A stretch of 64,000 nucleotides of DNA from Chryseobacterium sp. c4a (lineage in GTDB: Bacteria; Bacteroidota; Bacteroidia; Flavobacteriales; Weeksellaceae), in contig NZ_WXVU01000019.1 in the NCBI RefSeq assembly GCF_009900745.1, positions 1 to 64,000 on the forward strand. The letters run 5' to 3'. The position numbers and the translations under genes are program-made. Position 1 is the stretch's first letter; every line of letters starts with the position of its first letter. The notes under the pieces were generated by a model. It saw only the letters and a program-made list of their open reading frames with translations. It had not been told where the DNA came from and did not search any database. This document shows, in pieces, positions 7,468-14,871 of the stretch.

Positions 7468-7884
7468 TTAGAAAATCTCTCTTCCTGAAAAATGGAACTG
7501 AGCTTCGATTAATGCATTCTCGTCAGAATCTGAACCGTGAACAGCATTTTCTCCGATGCTTCTAGCAAACATTTTTCTGATTGTACCTTCTGCAGCTTCT
7601 GCAGGATTAGTAGAACCGATTAATGTTCTGAAATCTTCAACTGCATTATCTTTTTCCAAAACTGCAGCTACGATAGGACCAGAACTCATGAACTCTACTA
7701 ATTCACCATAAAATGGTCTTTCAGCGTGTACTTCATAGAATTTTTTTGCATCAGCAACTGTAAGCTGAGTTAATTTTAAAGCTTTGATTTTAAAACCTCC
7801 TTCAGCAATCTTACCCAATATTGCACCGATATGTCCGTCAGCAACTGCATCAGGCTTAATCATAGTGAATGTAATGTTAGACAT
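7468..7884 (-). CDS. ndk: Nucleoside diphosphate kinase
   Basis: A 138-residue enzyme that moves the terminal phosphate from ATP to nucleoside diphosphates through a phosphohistidine. The start at 7884 gives MSNITFTMIKPDAV, the family N terminus; the frame is open to 7989 but the extra 35 residues are lysine-rich and unconserved. The active site NAVHGSDS (His116), the nucleotide-binding Lys10 in IKPDA and the RTLIGSTNP loop are present. A TAATTTTG -7 box lies 24 bases before the chosen start, which confirms it. Monocistronic with its own terminator. Confidence 0.95.
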   Translation of the reverse strand: MSNITFTMIKPDAVADGHIGAILGKIAEGGFKIKALKLTQLTVADAKKFYEVHAERPFYGELVEFMSSGPIVAAVLEKDNAVEDFRTLIGSTNPAEAAEGTIRKMFARSIGENAVHGSDSDENALIEAQFHFSGREIF

Positions 7885-7907
7885 AAATGTATATTTTTTT
7901 AATGGTG

Positions 7908-7915
7908 CAAAATTA
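7908..7915 (-). promoter_or_regulatory. -7 box (TAATTTTG) for ndk
   Basis: On the minus strand TAATTTTG matches TAnnTTTG and ends 24 bases before the ndk ATG at 7884. It lies inside the upstream extension of the frame and so argues against the longer start. Confidence 0.5.
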
Positions 7916-7993
7916 CAAAAAATATCTTTGATTTTTATTTTAATTTTTTTTAACATAAAAATAACTTTTATTAAGAAATCATGAACCAAACTT

Positions 7994-8009
7994 TGGCACA
8001 GTAATTGTT
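7994..8009 (+). promoter_or_regulatory. Possible sigma-54 promoter (TGGCAC-N5-TTGTT)
   Basis: TGGCAC, five bases, then TTGTT matches the -24/-12 sigma-54 consensus TGGCACG-N4-TTGCA except for C to T at the second-last position. GG and TG have the required spacing. It is intergenic, points away from ndk, and is followed about 55 bases later by a strong terminator with no gene between. Predicted start of transcription is near 8020. No other intergenic TGGCAC site was noticed in the window. Confidence 0.4.
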
Positions 8010-8019
8010 AATTCTATTA

Positions 8020-8086
8020 CGATTCTCATGTTTAATTTGAGTTTTCATGGTTATTAGTTTTTACCCAGCTTCGGCTGGGTTTTTTA
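8020..8086 (+). ncRNA. Possible small RNA between a sigma-54-like site and a terminator
   Basis: The stretch between the sigma-54-like box and the UUCG-loop terminator holds no frame of useful length (the only ATG-initiated frame from 7981 has seven codons and would precede the predicted start site). A transcript of about 65 bases ending in the hairpin is therefore the simplest reading. Function is unknown. The promoter and the RNA are both predictions from sequence. Confidence 0.3.
8063..8086 (+). terminator. Strong UUCG-loop terminator without an upstream gene
   Basis: The stem ACCCAGC / GCTGGGT is closed by a TTCG tetraloop and followed by six T residues. On the plus strand no coding gene lies upstream for more than 2.5 kb, so it must end a short non-coding transcript or antisense reading from the ndk side. 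Confidence 0.8.
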
Positions 8087-8230
8087 TTTGTAAAAAATCA
8101 ATCATTTTTTTGATAATTTGATAAAATTGAAAACCATATAAAAACATATTAATATAGTATTGCTTCTATTTCAATCAATGAAATAATTGATATTTTTTAA
8201 ATATTTTTTGATCTCGAATAATTTCAACCT

Positions 8231-8281
8231 CAAAAAGTGGAGTTATTCACCAAAAACACCATGACAAAAAGTAGAGTTATT
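8231..8281. repeat. Direct repeat CAAAAAGTRGAGTTATT (two copies)
   Basis: Copies at 8231-8247 and 8265-8281 differ at one base and are offset by 34 bases. The second copy's 16-mer AAAAAGTAGAGTTATT recurs exactly, inverted, at 15663-15678. The 590-base gap 7990-8578 otherwise holds only the small RNA candidate and the rsgA terminator. Confidence 0.5.
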
Positions 8282-8514
8282 TTGAAAATCAATTATTTTC
8301 TAGCCAAAAAAAATGGCAATAAGATCTGGAAACTACTTTTTATAAAAAAATCACTTTCATCACAATGTAAAATAAAAAACAGCTAAAATAGGTTTTGCCT
8401 TTCCCACTTCTGAAGTCAGATTCTGATTGTTGAATAATAAACTCTCTTTTATTTTAATTAAGCTGGATAGCCTAAGGCTCTATTTGTAATGTATAAATAC
8501 TATTAGGTATATAT

Positions 8515-8550
8515 AATAAAAATGCCTTCATATAAACTATATGAAAGCAT
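8515..8550 (-). terminator. Terminator of rsgA
   Basis: The stem ATGCCTTCATATA / TATATGAAAGCAT (one G-T type mismatch, AAC loop) lies 29 bases past the rsgA stop and on the minus strand runs into TTTTTATTATA. Confidence 0.75.
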
Positions 8551-8578
8551 CTTATTTATTGATAGAAATATTCTGTAA

Positions 8579-9505
8579 TTATTTTTGAGCAGCTTCTTCT
8601 GCTTCATCCATCAGTTTTATATACGTTGCATAACGGGAATGCTGAATCTCACCCGTTTCAAGAGCATCTATTACAGCGCATTTAGGTTCATTAATATGAA
8701 GACAATTATGAAACTTACATTCTTCTCTCTTTTTAAATATTTCAGGGAAATAATGCTGTACTTCTTCCTTTTCAATATCAATCATCGCAAATTCACGGAC
8801 ACCGGGAGTATCAATCACATTTCCGCCAAAATGCCAGAAATGCATTTGTGCAAAAGTAGTAGTATGCTTCCCTTTTAAATGGGTATCCGAAATTTCAGAA
8901 GTCTTCAGATTCAATCCAGGTTGTAAGGCATTCACCAATGTAGATTTTCCACATCCTGAATGTCCGAAGAACACAGAAGTTTTATCTTTTAGAATCTCCT
9001 GAAGCTGATCCAGATTTAATCCTGAGTATGATGAAATCTCCAAGGTATCATATCCTATTTCCTGATAAAGGAACTCAATATCTTTTACAATTTCGATTTC
9101 CTCTTCATGCAAGACATCAATCTTATTGAAAAGAATTAAAGGAGTAATATTGTATGCTTCACAACATGCCAGAAATCTATCCAGAAATCCTAATGATGTT
9201 TCCGGATGCTTTAAAGTAAAAATAAAACACGCAAGATCAATATTGGAAGCAATGATATGAGCTTCTTTTGAAAGGTTTACAGACTTTCTAATCAGATAAT
9301 TCATGCGGGGTTCTATTTTGGTAATCCACGCAATATCATCCTGTTCTAATTGAAACTCTACAAAATCTCCTACAGCAAGTGGATTGGTAAGTCTTGTTTT
9401 GATTAGTTTGAATTTCCCTCTGATTCTGGCCTCGAAAATTTTATTAGTTTCCAATTCCAAAACCTGATACCAACTGCCTGTAGATTTAATGATTTTTCCT
9501 TTCAT
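8579..9505 (-). CDS. rsgA: Ribosome small subunit-dependent GTPase A
   Basis: A 308-residue circularly permuted GTPase that checks and releases 30S subunits late in assembly. Order of parts: an OB-fold N terminus (residues 1-70), then G4 FNKIDVL, G1 FFGHSGCGKSTLVNAL, G3 VIDTPGVREF, and a C-terminal zinc knuckle with Cys and His residues in ECKFHNCLHINEPKCAV. The permutation G4-G1-G3 is diagnostic. Start ATG at 9505 has a TATATTTG box 13 bases upstream. A palindromic repeat separates it from the next gene. Confidence 0.94.
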   Translation of the reverse strand: MKGKIIKSTGSWYQVLELETNKIFEARIRGKFKLIKTRLTNPLAVGDFVEFQLEQDDIAWITKIEPRMNYLIRKSVNLSKEAHIIASNIDLACFIFTLKHPETSLGFLDRFLACCEAYNITPLILFNKIDVLHEEEIEIVKDIEFLYQEIGYDTLEISSYSGLNLDQLQEILKDKTSVFFGHSGCGKSTLVNALQPGLNLKTSEISDTHLKGKHTTTFAQMHFWHFGGNVIDTPGVREFAMIDIEKEEVQHYFPEIFKKREECKFHNCLHINEPKCAVIDALETGEIQHSRYATYIKLMDEAEEAAQK

Positions 9506-9518
9506 AGATAATATAATG

Positions 9519-9526
9519 CAAATATA
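9519..9526 (-). promoter_or_regulatory. -7 box (TATATTTG) for rsgA
   Basis: TATATTTG on the minus strand matches TAnnTTTG and lies 13 bases before the rsgA ATG. Its upstream side touches the left arm of the 9527-9609 palindrome. Confidence 0.45.
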
Positions 9527-9609
9527 AGGAATTAGGGCTTAGGGTTTAGAATATAGGTGAAAACAAATGTTCCAATTTCCTAAATTCATATTCCCTAAGC
9601 CCTATTCCT
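9527..9609. repeat. Intergenic palindrome with GGGCTTAGGG arms
   Basis: The left arm AGGAATTAGGGCTTAGGG (9527-9544) pairs with the right arm 9593-9609 with a single one-base bulge around a 48-base loop. It fills most of the rsgA-DAHP synthase gap. It has no T tract, so it is probably a repetitive palindromic element rather than a terminator. Confidence 0.6.
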
Positions 9610-9628
9610 ATTATCTTTTGTCTGCGAT

Positions 9629-10711
9629 TTACTTCTTATCAATCATGATATTATTCTGTACCTCAATAGATTCTTCGTGAATTGCTTTGAATACTTTTTC
9701 AATAAAGTCCTGAGACATTCCTGTTTCTTTTGCTTTTTGAGTAGCGTATTCTGTAATTACTTTCCAACGCTCAGGCTGGAAGATCGCGATATCGTTTTCC
9801 TTTTTAAGTTTACCGATTTTTTCGGAGATTTTCATTCTTTGTGAAAGAAGCTCAATTAATTGGAAATCAAGATCAGAGATCAGAGTTCTGTGTCTTCCCA
9901 TTTCTCCTTCGAAACCTGCAAGATTTGTACTTCTTACTTTTAAATTCCCGATTAGCTCGGCCAATACTTCAGGGGTGATCTGTTGTGCAGCATCACTCCA
10001 AGCTTCATCAGGATTAGAGTGTGTTTCGATGATTGCTCCTTGGTAACCTACGTTCAATGCTTCTTGAGTAATATCTGCAAGACCAGTTCTGTTACCACAA
10101 ATGTGAGAAGGGTCAATCAGCATTGGAATATTAGGGAACTGGCTTTTGAAATCAAGAGCGATCTGCCAGTTAGGATTATTTCTGTATTTTGTTTTTTGGT
10201 ATGTTGAAAATCCTCTGTGGATTACTCCCAGGTTTTTAATATCCTGACCTAAAAGTCTTTCTAATGCTCCTGCCCATAAAGCAAGATCCGGATTTACAGG
10301 GTTTTTAACGAATACAGGCTTATCTGTTCCCCTTAAAGCCATCGCAATTTCCTGTACCGTGAAAGGATTTACTGTAGAACGGGCTCCAATCCAAAGAACG
10401 TCCACATCAGCCTCTAGTGCAGCAAATACGTGATGTGCATTAGCTACTTCAGTTGCTGTTTTGAAACCATACTCTTCTTTTACTTTTTTTAGCCAATTCA
10501 AACCGATCACTCCTACTCCTTCGAAACCATTCGGTTTAGTACGAGGCTTCCAGATTCCTGCACGGAATACTGATACCTGAGCATTAGACTCTTTAATTCT
10601 TCTAGCTGTTTCAAGCATCTGAGCTTCACTTTCCGCGCTGCATGGCCCTGCAATCATTAATGGTTGTGTAAGCCCGCTAATCCACTCGTTTTTTAAATCT
10701 TTTAAATTCAT
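9629..10711 (-). CDS. Bifunctional 3-deoxy-7-phosphoheptulonate synthase / chorismate mutase
   Basis: A 360-residue fusion. Residues 1-260 are a type I-beta DAHP synthase (MIAGPCSAESEAQ, FRAGIWKPRTKPNGFEG, PVFVKNP, GVIHRGFS, LIDPSHICGNR, IETHSNPD), which joins erythrose 4-phosphate and PEP at the head of the shikimate pathway. Residues 270-360 are an AroQ chorismate mutase (LISDLDFQLIELLSQRM, IGKLKKEN, RWKVITEYA), which makes prephenate. The DAHPS-first order is the usual Bacteroidota type II arrangement, where the mutase part probably gives feedback control. No other aromatic-pathway gene is adjacent. Confidence 0.94.
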   Translation of the reverse strand: MNLKDLKNEWISGLTQPLMIAGPCSAESEAQMLETARRIKESNAQVSVFRAGIWKPRTKPNGFEGVGVIGLNWLKKVKEEYGFKTATEVANAHHVFAALEADVDVLWIGARSTVNPFTVQEIAMALRGTDKPVFVKNPVNPDLALWAGALERLLGQDIKNLGVIHRGFSTYQKTKYRNNPNWQIALDFKSQFPNIPMLIDPSHICGNRTGLADITQEALNVGYQGAIIETHSNPDEAWSDAAQQITPEVLAELIGNLKVRSTNLAGFEGEMGRHRTLISDLDFQLIELLSQRMKISEKIGKLKKENDIAIFQPERWKVITEYATQKAKETGMSQDFIEKVFKAIHEESIEVQNNIMIDKK

Positions 10712-10847
10712 ATTCTAAATTTTATTGTTTTTATATTTTTTTGTTAAGTTCACAGCAATAGCCCTTTGATTATAAAATTTAATTTATAATTCTTTTCAAA
10801 AAATGCCGTTCAAAGTTGTTTAAAGGAATCAGGAAAATAAAAGGGCT

Positions 10848-10976
10848 CTACTTCTCCTGTATTTTTTGGAAAGAAATTTTATTAACAGTACCAATAAAAT
10901 CGGTAATACGTTCTAAAATTTCTAAAATAAGAAGCAGAAAAGCTAAAATAACCGCTAAAATAATTAGCGGGTGCAA
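10848..10976 (-). CDS. Possible small single-span membrane protein (42 aa)
   Basis: In the 395-base gap between the DAHP synthase gene and dnaX, the minus strand reads a frame from TTG (10976) to TAG: a hydrophobic helix PLIILAVILAFLLLILEIL followed by ERITDFIGTVNKISFQKIQ and two more residues. A single membrane span followed by an amphipathic polar tail is typical of small membrane proteins. Against it: no ATG, no hairpin just after it and an alternative frame in the same place. I do not recognise a family. The rest of the gap shows nothing else. Confidence 0.3.
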   Translation of the reverse strand: MHPLIILAVILAFLLLILEILERITDFIGTVNKISFQKIQEK

Positions 10977-11107
10977 AGAAAGACAGATATGTATTAGATA
11001 ATTTTTCCATTTTGTTCTGGAAATGTCTTTGTTTTAGCGTTTCTTACTATAATTTGTTTTTGTCGAAAAGTTATTTCTCGCAGAAAACTTTGACAAATAT
11101 ATAAAAA

Positions 11108-11731
11108 TTATGTCAAATCAAACTTCATTAAATCATCAAGATCTTTCAAAAGTGGATTTTTTTCTATGAATTTTTCAAATATTTTTCTTTTAGTAACTAC
11201 CTCAATCTTCAGATTTTCAACGTCTCGCACGTATTCTATCTCGATTGAATAGTTCTGAACTTTTCTTCTTAAATGATTAAAAAATTCTCCACTAATTTTA
11301 TCAAACTCCACTTTTGCAGAGTCGGAAGGGAATAAAACAGTGATTTTGTTCTCTTCTTTTTTCTCCAGTTTAAAAGTTTTAACTGCATTAAAAACGAAGT
11401 TATTTTTTACCTGCAATTGTTTAAGCATAATTTTCCATTCCACCTGCAGATCAGTATCTGTAAAATGGTTTTTGGGAAGATGATCTGTTTTTATAACAAC
11501 ATCTTCTGCTGTATCTACTTTCTCTTCTTTATTTAAAAAGGAGTTGATACTGAAGCCGGAAGAAACTCCGGTTCTGGATAAAGGCTTGGTCGTCGTTTTA
11601 CTTATAGGGTTCTCCTGAACGTTTTCAGTGGGCACTGATGGTTCTGCCTTGATAGGTTCTTTTTTCTCCTGAACTTTTTCAGGCATTTTCACCTCCTGCT
11701 TCTCACTGAGAAACGGAGCCAGTATCAGGAA
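11108..11731 (-). CDS. dnaX: DNA polymerase III tau-specific C-terminal part of dnaX (reached by -1 shift)
   Basis: This frame continues dnaX after the poly-A tract: read in the -1 frame from the A run it goes ...KKKK-FLILAPFLSEKQEVKMPEK and on to LKDLDDLMKFDLT. It holds a Pro/Lys/Glu-rich linker followed by a folded domain of about 120 residues (VEWKIMLKQLQVKNNFVFNA, then FEKFIEKNPLLKDLDDLMKF near the end) typical of Bacteroidota tau C termini, which contact polymerase alpha and the helicase. A GTG at 11692 could only start an isolated fragment and is not credible. So this is one gene with the upstream frame, joined by slippage or broken by a one-base error. Confidence 0.75.
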   Translation of the reverse strand, partial: FLILAPFLSEKQEVKMPEKVQEKKEPIKAEPSVPTENVQENPISKTTTKPLSRTGVSSGFSINSFLNKEEKVDTAEDVVIKTDHLPKNHFTDTDLQVEWKIMLKQLQVKNNFVFNAVKTFKLEKKEENKITVLFPSDSAKVEFDKISGEFFNHLRRKVQNYSIEIEYVRDVENLKIEVVTKRKIFEKFIEKNPLLKDLDDLMKFDLT

Positions 11732-12810
11732 TTTTTTTTTTTAGTAACGTCTGAATTAGCAGTCAGCGAAGCCAATTGCATTAATGCAATTTCAACAGTA
11801 AGTCTTGGATTCTTGGAATTTTTATAATTAATATCCGCATGATTACAAATCTCAATTCCGTCAATCAGCTGTTGGGCGGCCCATTTTTGTCCTTGCACTA
11901 CAAACTTAGACTTGGTCTTCTCTCCTACTTCAATCAGATCAATGGTTGAAGTATTTTGTGCCATCATTAAATCACGGAAATGATTTCCGAGGCCGGCAAC
12001 GAAAATATGAGGATCGAAGCCTTTTTTAACAATATCATTGAAAGCAGAAAGCACTTCAGGGATTTTGTTTTCCTTGGCAAGATCTACAATATTCAGATAT
12101 TGATCGTAGTCCAGAATATTTAATACTTCTGCTGCTTTTGCCAAAGTAATATTTCTTTGAGAGAACGTAGAAAGTCTGTCGAAGATAGAAAGAGCATCTC
12201 TTAATGCACCATCAGCCTTTTGAGCAATCAGGTATAATGCATCGTCTTCATACTGGATATTTTCTTTCTGAGCAATATTTCTAAGATGTCCCTGAATGTC
12301 TTCAATGGTGATTCTTTTAAAATCATAAATCTGACAACGGGATAGAATGGTTGGAATAATCTTATGTTTTTCTGTTGTAGCCAAGATAAAAATGGCATGA
12401 GCAGGCGGTTCTTCCAATGTTTTAAGGAAAGCATTGAAAGCGGCAGAAGACAGCATATGAACCTCGTCAATAATGTACACTTTGTATTTACCTACCTGAG
12501 GGGCAAAACGTACCTGATCGATAAGTTCTCTGATATCATCTACAGAGTTATTAGAAGCAGCATCTAATTCATAGATATTATAAGCAAATCCATCATCTGA
12601 AACGGATCCGTCTTTTTCATTGATTTTTCTTGCTAAAATTCTGGCACAAGTGGTTTTTCCTACTCCACGAGGGCCGCAGAAAAGTAATGCCTGAGCTAAT
12701 TGACTCTCTTCAATTGCATGTTCTAAAGTATCTGTAATATGAGATTGTCCTACAACGGTGTCAAATTCCTGAGGACGATATTTTCTTGCAGATACTATAA
12801 AATTTTCCAT
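11725..12810 (-). CDS. dnaX: DNA polymerase III subunit gamma/tau, N-terminal (gamma) frame
   Basis: A 361-residue frame containing the AAA+ clamp-loader ATPase: Walker A CGPRGVGKTT (residues 45-54), ELDAASNNSVDDIREL, Walker B VYIIDEVHMLS, the SRC sensor/Arg-finger segment ILSRCQIYDF, and the lid and collar region. No cysteine cluster lies between Walker A and ELDAASNN, so the zinc module of E. coli DnaX is missing. The frame ends DVTKKKNS-stop just inside an 11-A tract; the tau C terminus follows in the -1 frame. In-frame termination would give a gamma-like clamp-loader subunit. Confidence 0.9.
   Translation of the reverse strand: MENFIVSARKYRPQEFDTVVGQSHITDTLEHAIEESQLAQALLFCGPRGVGKTTCARILARKINEKDGSVSDDGFAYNIYELDAASNNSVDDIRELIDQVRFAPQVGKYKVYIIDEVHMLSSAAFNAFLKTLEEPPAHAIFILATTEKHKIIPTILSRCQIYDFKRITIEDIQGHLRNIAQKENIQYEDDALYLIAQKADGALRDALSIFDRLSTFSQRNITLAKAAEVLNILDYDQYLNIVDLAKENKIPEVLSAFNDIVKKGFDPHIFVAGLGNHFRDLMMAQNTSTIDLIEVGEKTKSKFVVQGQKWAAQQLIDGIEICNHADINYKNSKNPRLTVEIALMQLASLTANSDVTKKKNS
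11732..11742 (-). other. Homopolymer A11 slippery tract joining the two dnaX frames
   Basis: The minus strand has eleven consecutive A residues. Read normally the frame stops six bases later (AAT TCC TGA); a -1 ribosomal shift, or a transcript with one extra A or two fewer, opens the tau frame (AAA TTC CTG). Transcriptional slippage at a poly-A run in dnaX is known from Thermus, and ribosomal shifting from E. coli. A sequencing or assembly miscount of the run is the competing explanation. Confidence 0.7.
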
Positions 12811-12913
12811 TGGTCAAAAATAAGAAATATAGTTTTAATTTGAAAATTAAAAGTTTTCAAATTATCCACAAGCTTAATCTTGTCTTAATTGGAAAACTTT
12901 TAATTCATCTTTA

Positions 12914-13546
12914 TTACTTTTTTTTCTGATAAGCAAAATTGATGATATCTACAATTGCTTTTTCTATTTCAGATCTTCCTTCCTCCGTCTTCATATCAAG
13001 GCCACAGAATTCACTTGCATTATAAGCAGGGTAAAGGTTTAAGTAATACGCACCAGAAACAATTAAAGCAATAATAGCTCTGAATCTCTTCGCGTCTTCA
13101 CCAAAATAAGGATCAGTAATACTTTCGAAAAGCAATTTACCAACATCTTCTCTTTCTTGTACAAGCTTTCGAAGGATTGGTTTACTTTCAGAAAGTTCCC
13201 AAAGAATTATTTTTTGAAGTTCTTTATTTTTCTTCAAATTTTCAAACTGAGCAAGAATACCTTTGGTTAAAGCATCCTGGCCTTTACTTGACTGTTGCTC
13301 CTCTTCGATATTTGGGCTAAACTTGCTCCAGTAATCCTGAGACTTGATATATTCATCAATAAGCTTATCTGTACTTCCAAAGTACTCATATATAAGCTTT
13401 TTATCAAAGCCAGCTACTGCTGCAATTTTACTTACTTTTAATCCGGAGTAACCTTTTACTCTTAAAATTTTACCTACTGCTGCTAGCAGCTTTTGCTTGG
13501 TTTTTTCTTTGTCCCTAATTGGGCCCTGCACTACTTTTCTAGGCAT
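12914..13546 (-). CDS. TetR/AcrR family transcriptional regulator
   Basis: A 210-residue repressor-type protein with an N-terminal TetR helix-turn-helix: EKTKQKLLAAVGKILRVKGY, VSKIAAVAGFDKKLIYEYFG, followed by a helical ligand-binding domain that I cannot assign to a subfamily. It starts seven bases after the stop of the acyltransferase-like gene on the same strand, so the two form an operon, and it may regulate that gene or sense a lipid product. The operator and ligand are unknown. Confidence 0.85.
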   Translation of the reverse strand: MPRKVVQGPIRDKEKTKQKLLAAVGKILRVKGYSGLKVSKIAAVAGFDKKLIYEYFGSTDKLIDEYIKSQDYWSKFSPNIEEEQQSSKGQDALTKGILAQFENLKKNKELQKIILWELSESKPILRKLVQEREDVGKLLFESITDPYFGEDAKRFRAIIALIVSGAYYLNLYPAYNASEFCGLDMKTEEGRSEIEKAIVDIINFAYQKKK

Positions 13547-13552
13547 AATTTA

Positions 13553-14809
13553 TTATTTTTTTGCAATATGCATTTTTTTATTAATATCATCAAAGACATT
13601 AAGTGTTTTGTCGAGATGTTCTTTCTCGTGTCTCGCCGTTACAGTCATCCTTATCCGCGCATCTTTTCTGGCTACGGCCGGATACATGATTGGGTTGGTA
13701 TACACCCCTTGTTCAATCAACATTCTGCCTATATCCCACATTTTGCTTTGGTCTCCAATTTTCACTGGAATAATAGCTGAACATGTGATTCCGGTATCTA
13801 AGCCTAAGTCATCCAGACCTTTCTTTAAATAGTGGATGTTTTTCCATAGTCTTTCTCTCCAAATCGGTTCTTCATCGATCAAATCGATAGCAGTAACGAT
13901 TCCTGCGGAGGAAGGTGGAGCTGTAGCGGAGAAAATCTGTTGTCTGGATTGAAACTTGAGAAAAGAGGCAATTTTTTTATTGGTAATAACATACCCACCC
14001 AAATTTCCGAAAGTTTTGCTGAAAGTACCTGTAATAAAATCTACTTTATCGAGCAAATTCGGATCTTCAAGAGTTCCTCTTCCTGTTTTTCCCATAATGC
14101 CGACGCCATGTACGTCATCTACCATAAGATAGGCATTATATTTCTTAACAAGATCATATATTTCGCTAATACGTGAGGTGTCACCATCCTGAGAATAGAC
14201 TCCATCCACAATAACGAGTTTCGTACGGTACGTATTTTCAGATATCTTCAAAATGTGTTCCAAAGCTTCCAAATTATTATGTGGAAACGTTTTTTTATTT
14301 GTAAAAACACATCCTTCGTGTACACTGGCATGTACTGCACTATCCAGAATAGCTATATCTTCCTTCTGTAGCAATATTTGCAAAGTGGCACTGTTGGCTG
14401 TATATCCGGTTGTAAAGATAACAGCTTCATCTTCATTTCTCCCAAAAAAATTAGCAATTTTTTTTTCTAAAGCATAATGGTAGTCGAAATACCCTCCAAT
14501 AAGTGGCGTGGCTCCCGTACCTGTTCCGTATTTTTCTATTCCTTCGATAGCAGCCTGTTTTACTTTCGGGTGCTGCGTAAATCCTAAATAATCACTAGAC
14601 ACAAAGCTTACATACTGCTTATTTTGATCTGCAATATTGATGTTTAATGTAGCATTTGTTCCTGAGGTATTTCTCAGTCTGTAATTCATGTGTCCTCTAG
14701 CCTTCATATTATCTAGAAATTCATAAAAGTAATCGGCTCTTTGAGCAATATCATATTCTGGGATATTCTCAAAATCCTTAAATGTTGCTGTCGCAAAATC
14801 AATGTTCAT
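13553..14809 (-). CDS. Alpha-oxoamine synthase: serine palmitoyltransferase / cysteate acyltransferase-like
   Basis: A 418-residue fold-type I PLP enzyme of the alpha-oxoamine synthase family, which condenses an amino acid with an acyl-CoA or acyl-ACP with loss of CO2. Seen: SSDYLGFTQHPKVKQAA, GTGATPLIGGYFDYHYALE, HASVHEG, the aspartate in VDDVHGVGIMG, and the PLP-lysine in GTFSKTFGNLGGY. Family members include BioF, Kbl, HemA and SPT. In Chryseobacterium and other Bacteroidota the close enzymes start sphingolipid or sulfonolipid (capnine) synthesis; that assignment is inferred, since no bio, kbl or threonine gene is adjacent. A TTGA-N18-TATATTTG promoter precedes it. The TetR gene follows. 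Confidence 0.8.
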   Translation of the reverse strand: MNIDFATATFKDFENIPEYDIAQRADYFYEFLDNMKARGHMNYRLRNTSGTNATLNINIADQNKQYVSFVSSDYLGFTQHPKVKQAAIEGIEKYGTGTGATPLIGGYFDYHYALEKKIANFFGRNEDEAVIFTTGYTANSATLQILLQKEDIAILDSAVHASVHEGCVFTNKKTFPHNNLEALEHILKISENTYRTKLVIVDGVYSQDGDTSRISEIYDLVKKYNAYLMVDDVHGVGIMGKTGRGTLEDPNLLDKVDFITGTFSKTFGNLGGYVITNKKIASFLKFQSRQQIFSATAPPSSAGIVTAIDLIDEEPIWRERLWKNIHYLKKGLDDLGLDTGITCSAIIPVKIGDQSKMWDIGRMLIEQGVYTNPIMYPAVARKDARIRMTVTARHEKEHLDKTLNVFDDINKKMHIAKK

Positions 14810-14842
14810 CCTAAGTTAGTTATTTAGTGGGGGTTCAAGTAG

Positions 14843-14871
14843 CAAATATATAACTATTAAAGAGGCTTCAA
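14843..14871 (-). promoter_or_regulatory. Promoter of the acyltransferase-tetR operon
   Basis: The minus strand has TTG at 14871-14869 and TATATTTG at 14850-14843, 18 bases apart, matching the Bacteroidota -33/-7 pattern. The -7 box is 33 bases before the ATG. The rest of the 408-base gap 14810-15217 is AT-rich with nothing further recognised. Confidence 0.5.

Noticed and set aside
7294..7488. 64-codon plus-strand frame between the CPACG peptide and ndk
   Set aside because: Spans the ndk terminator hairpin and has random composition.
10816..11001. 61-codon plus-strand frame
   Set aside because: TTG start, Lys/Ile/Ser-rich with no domain; it is the opposite strand of a more protein-like hydrophobic frame.
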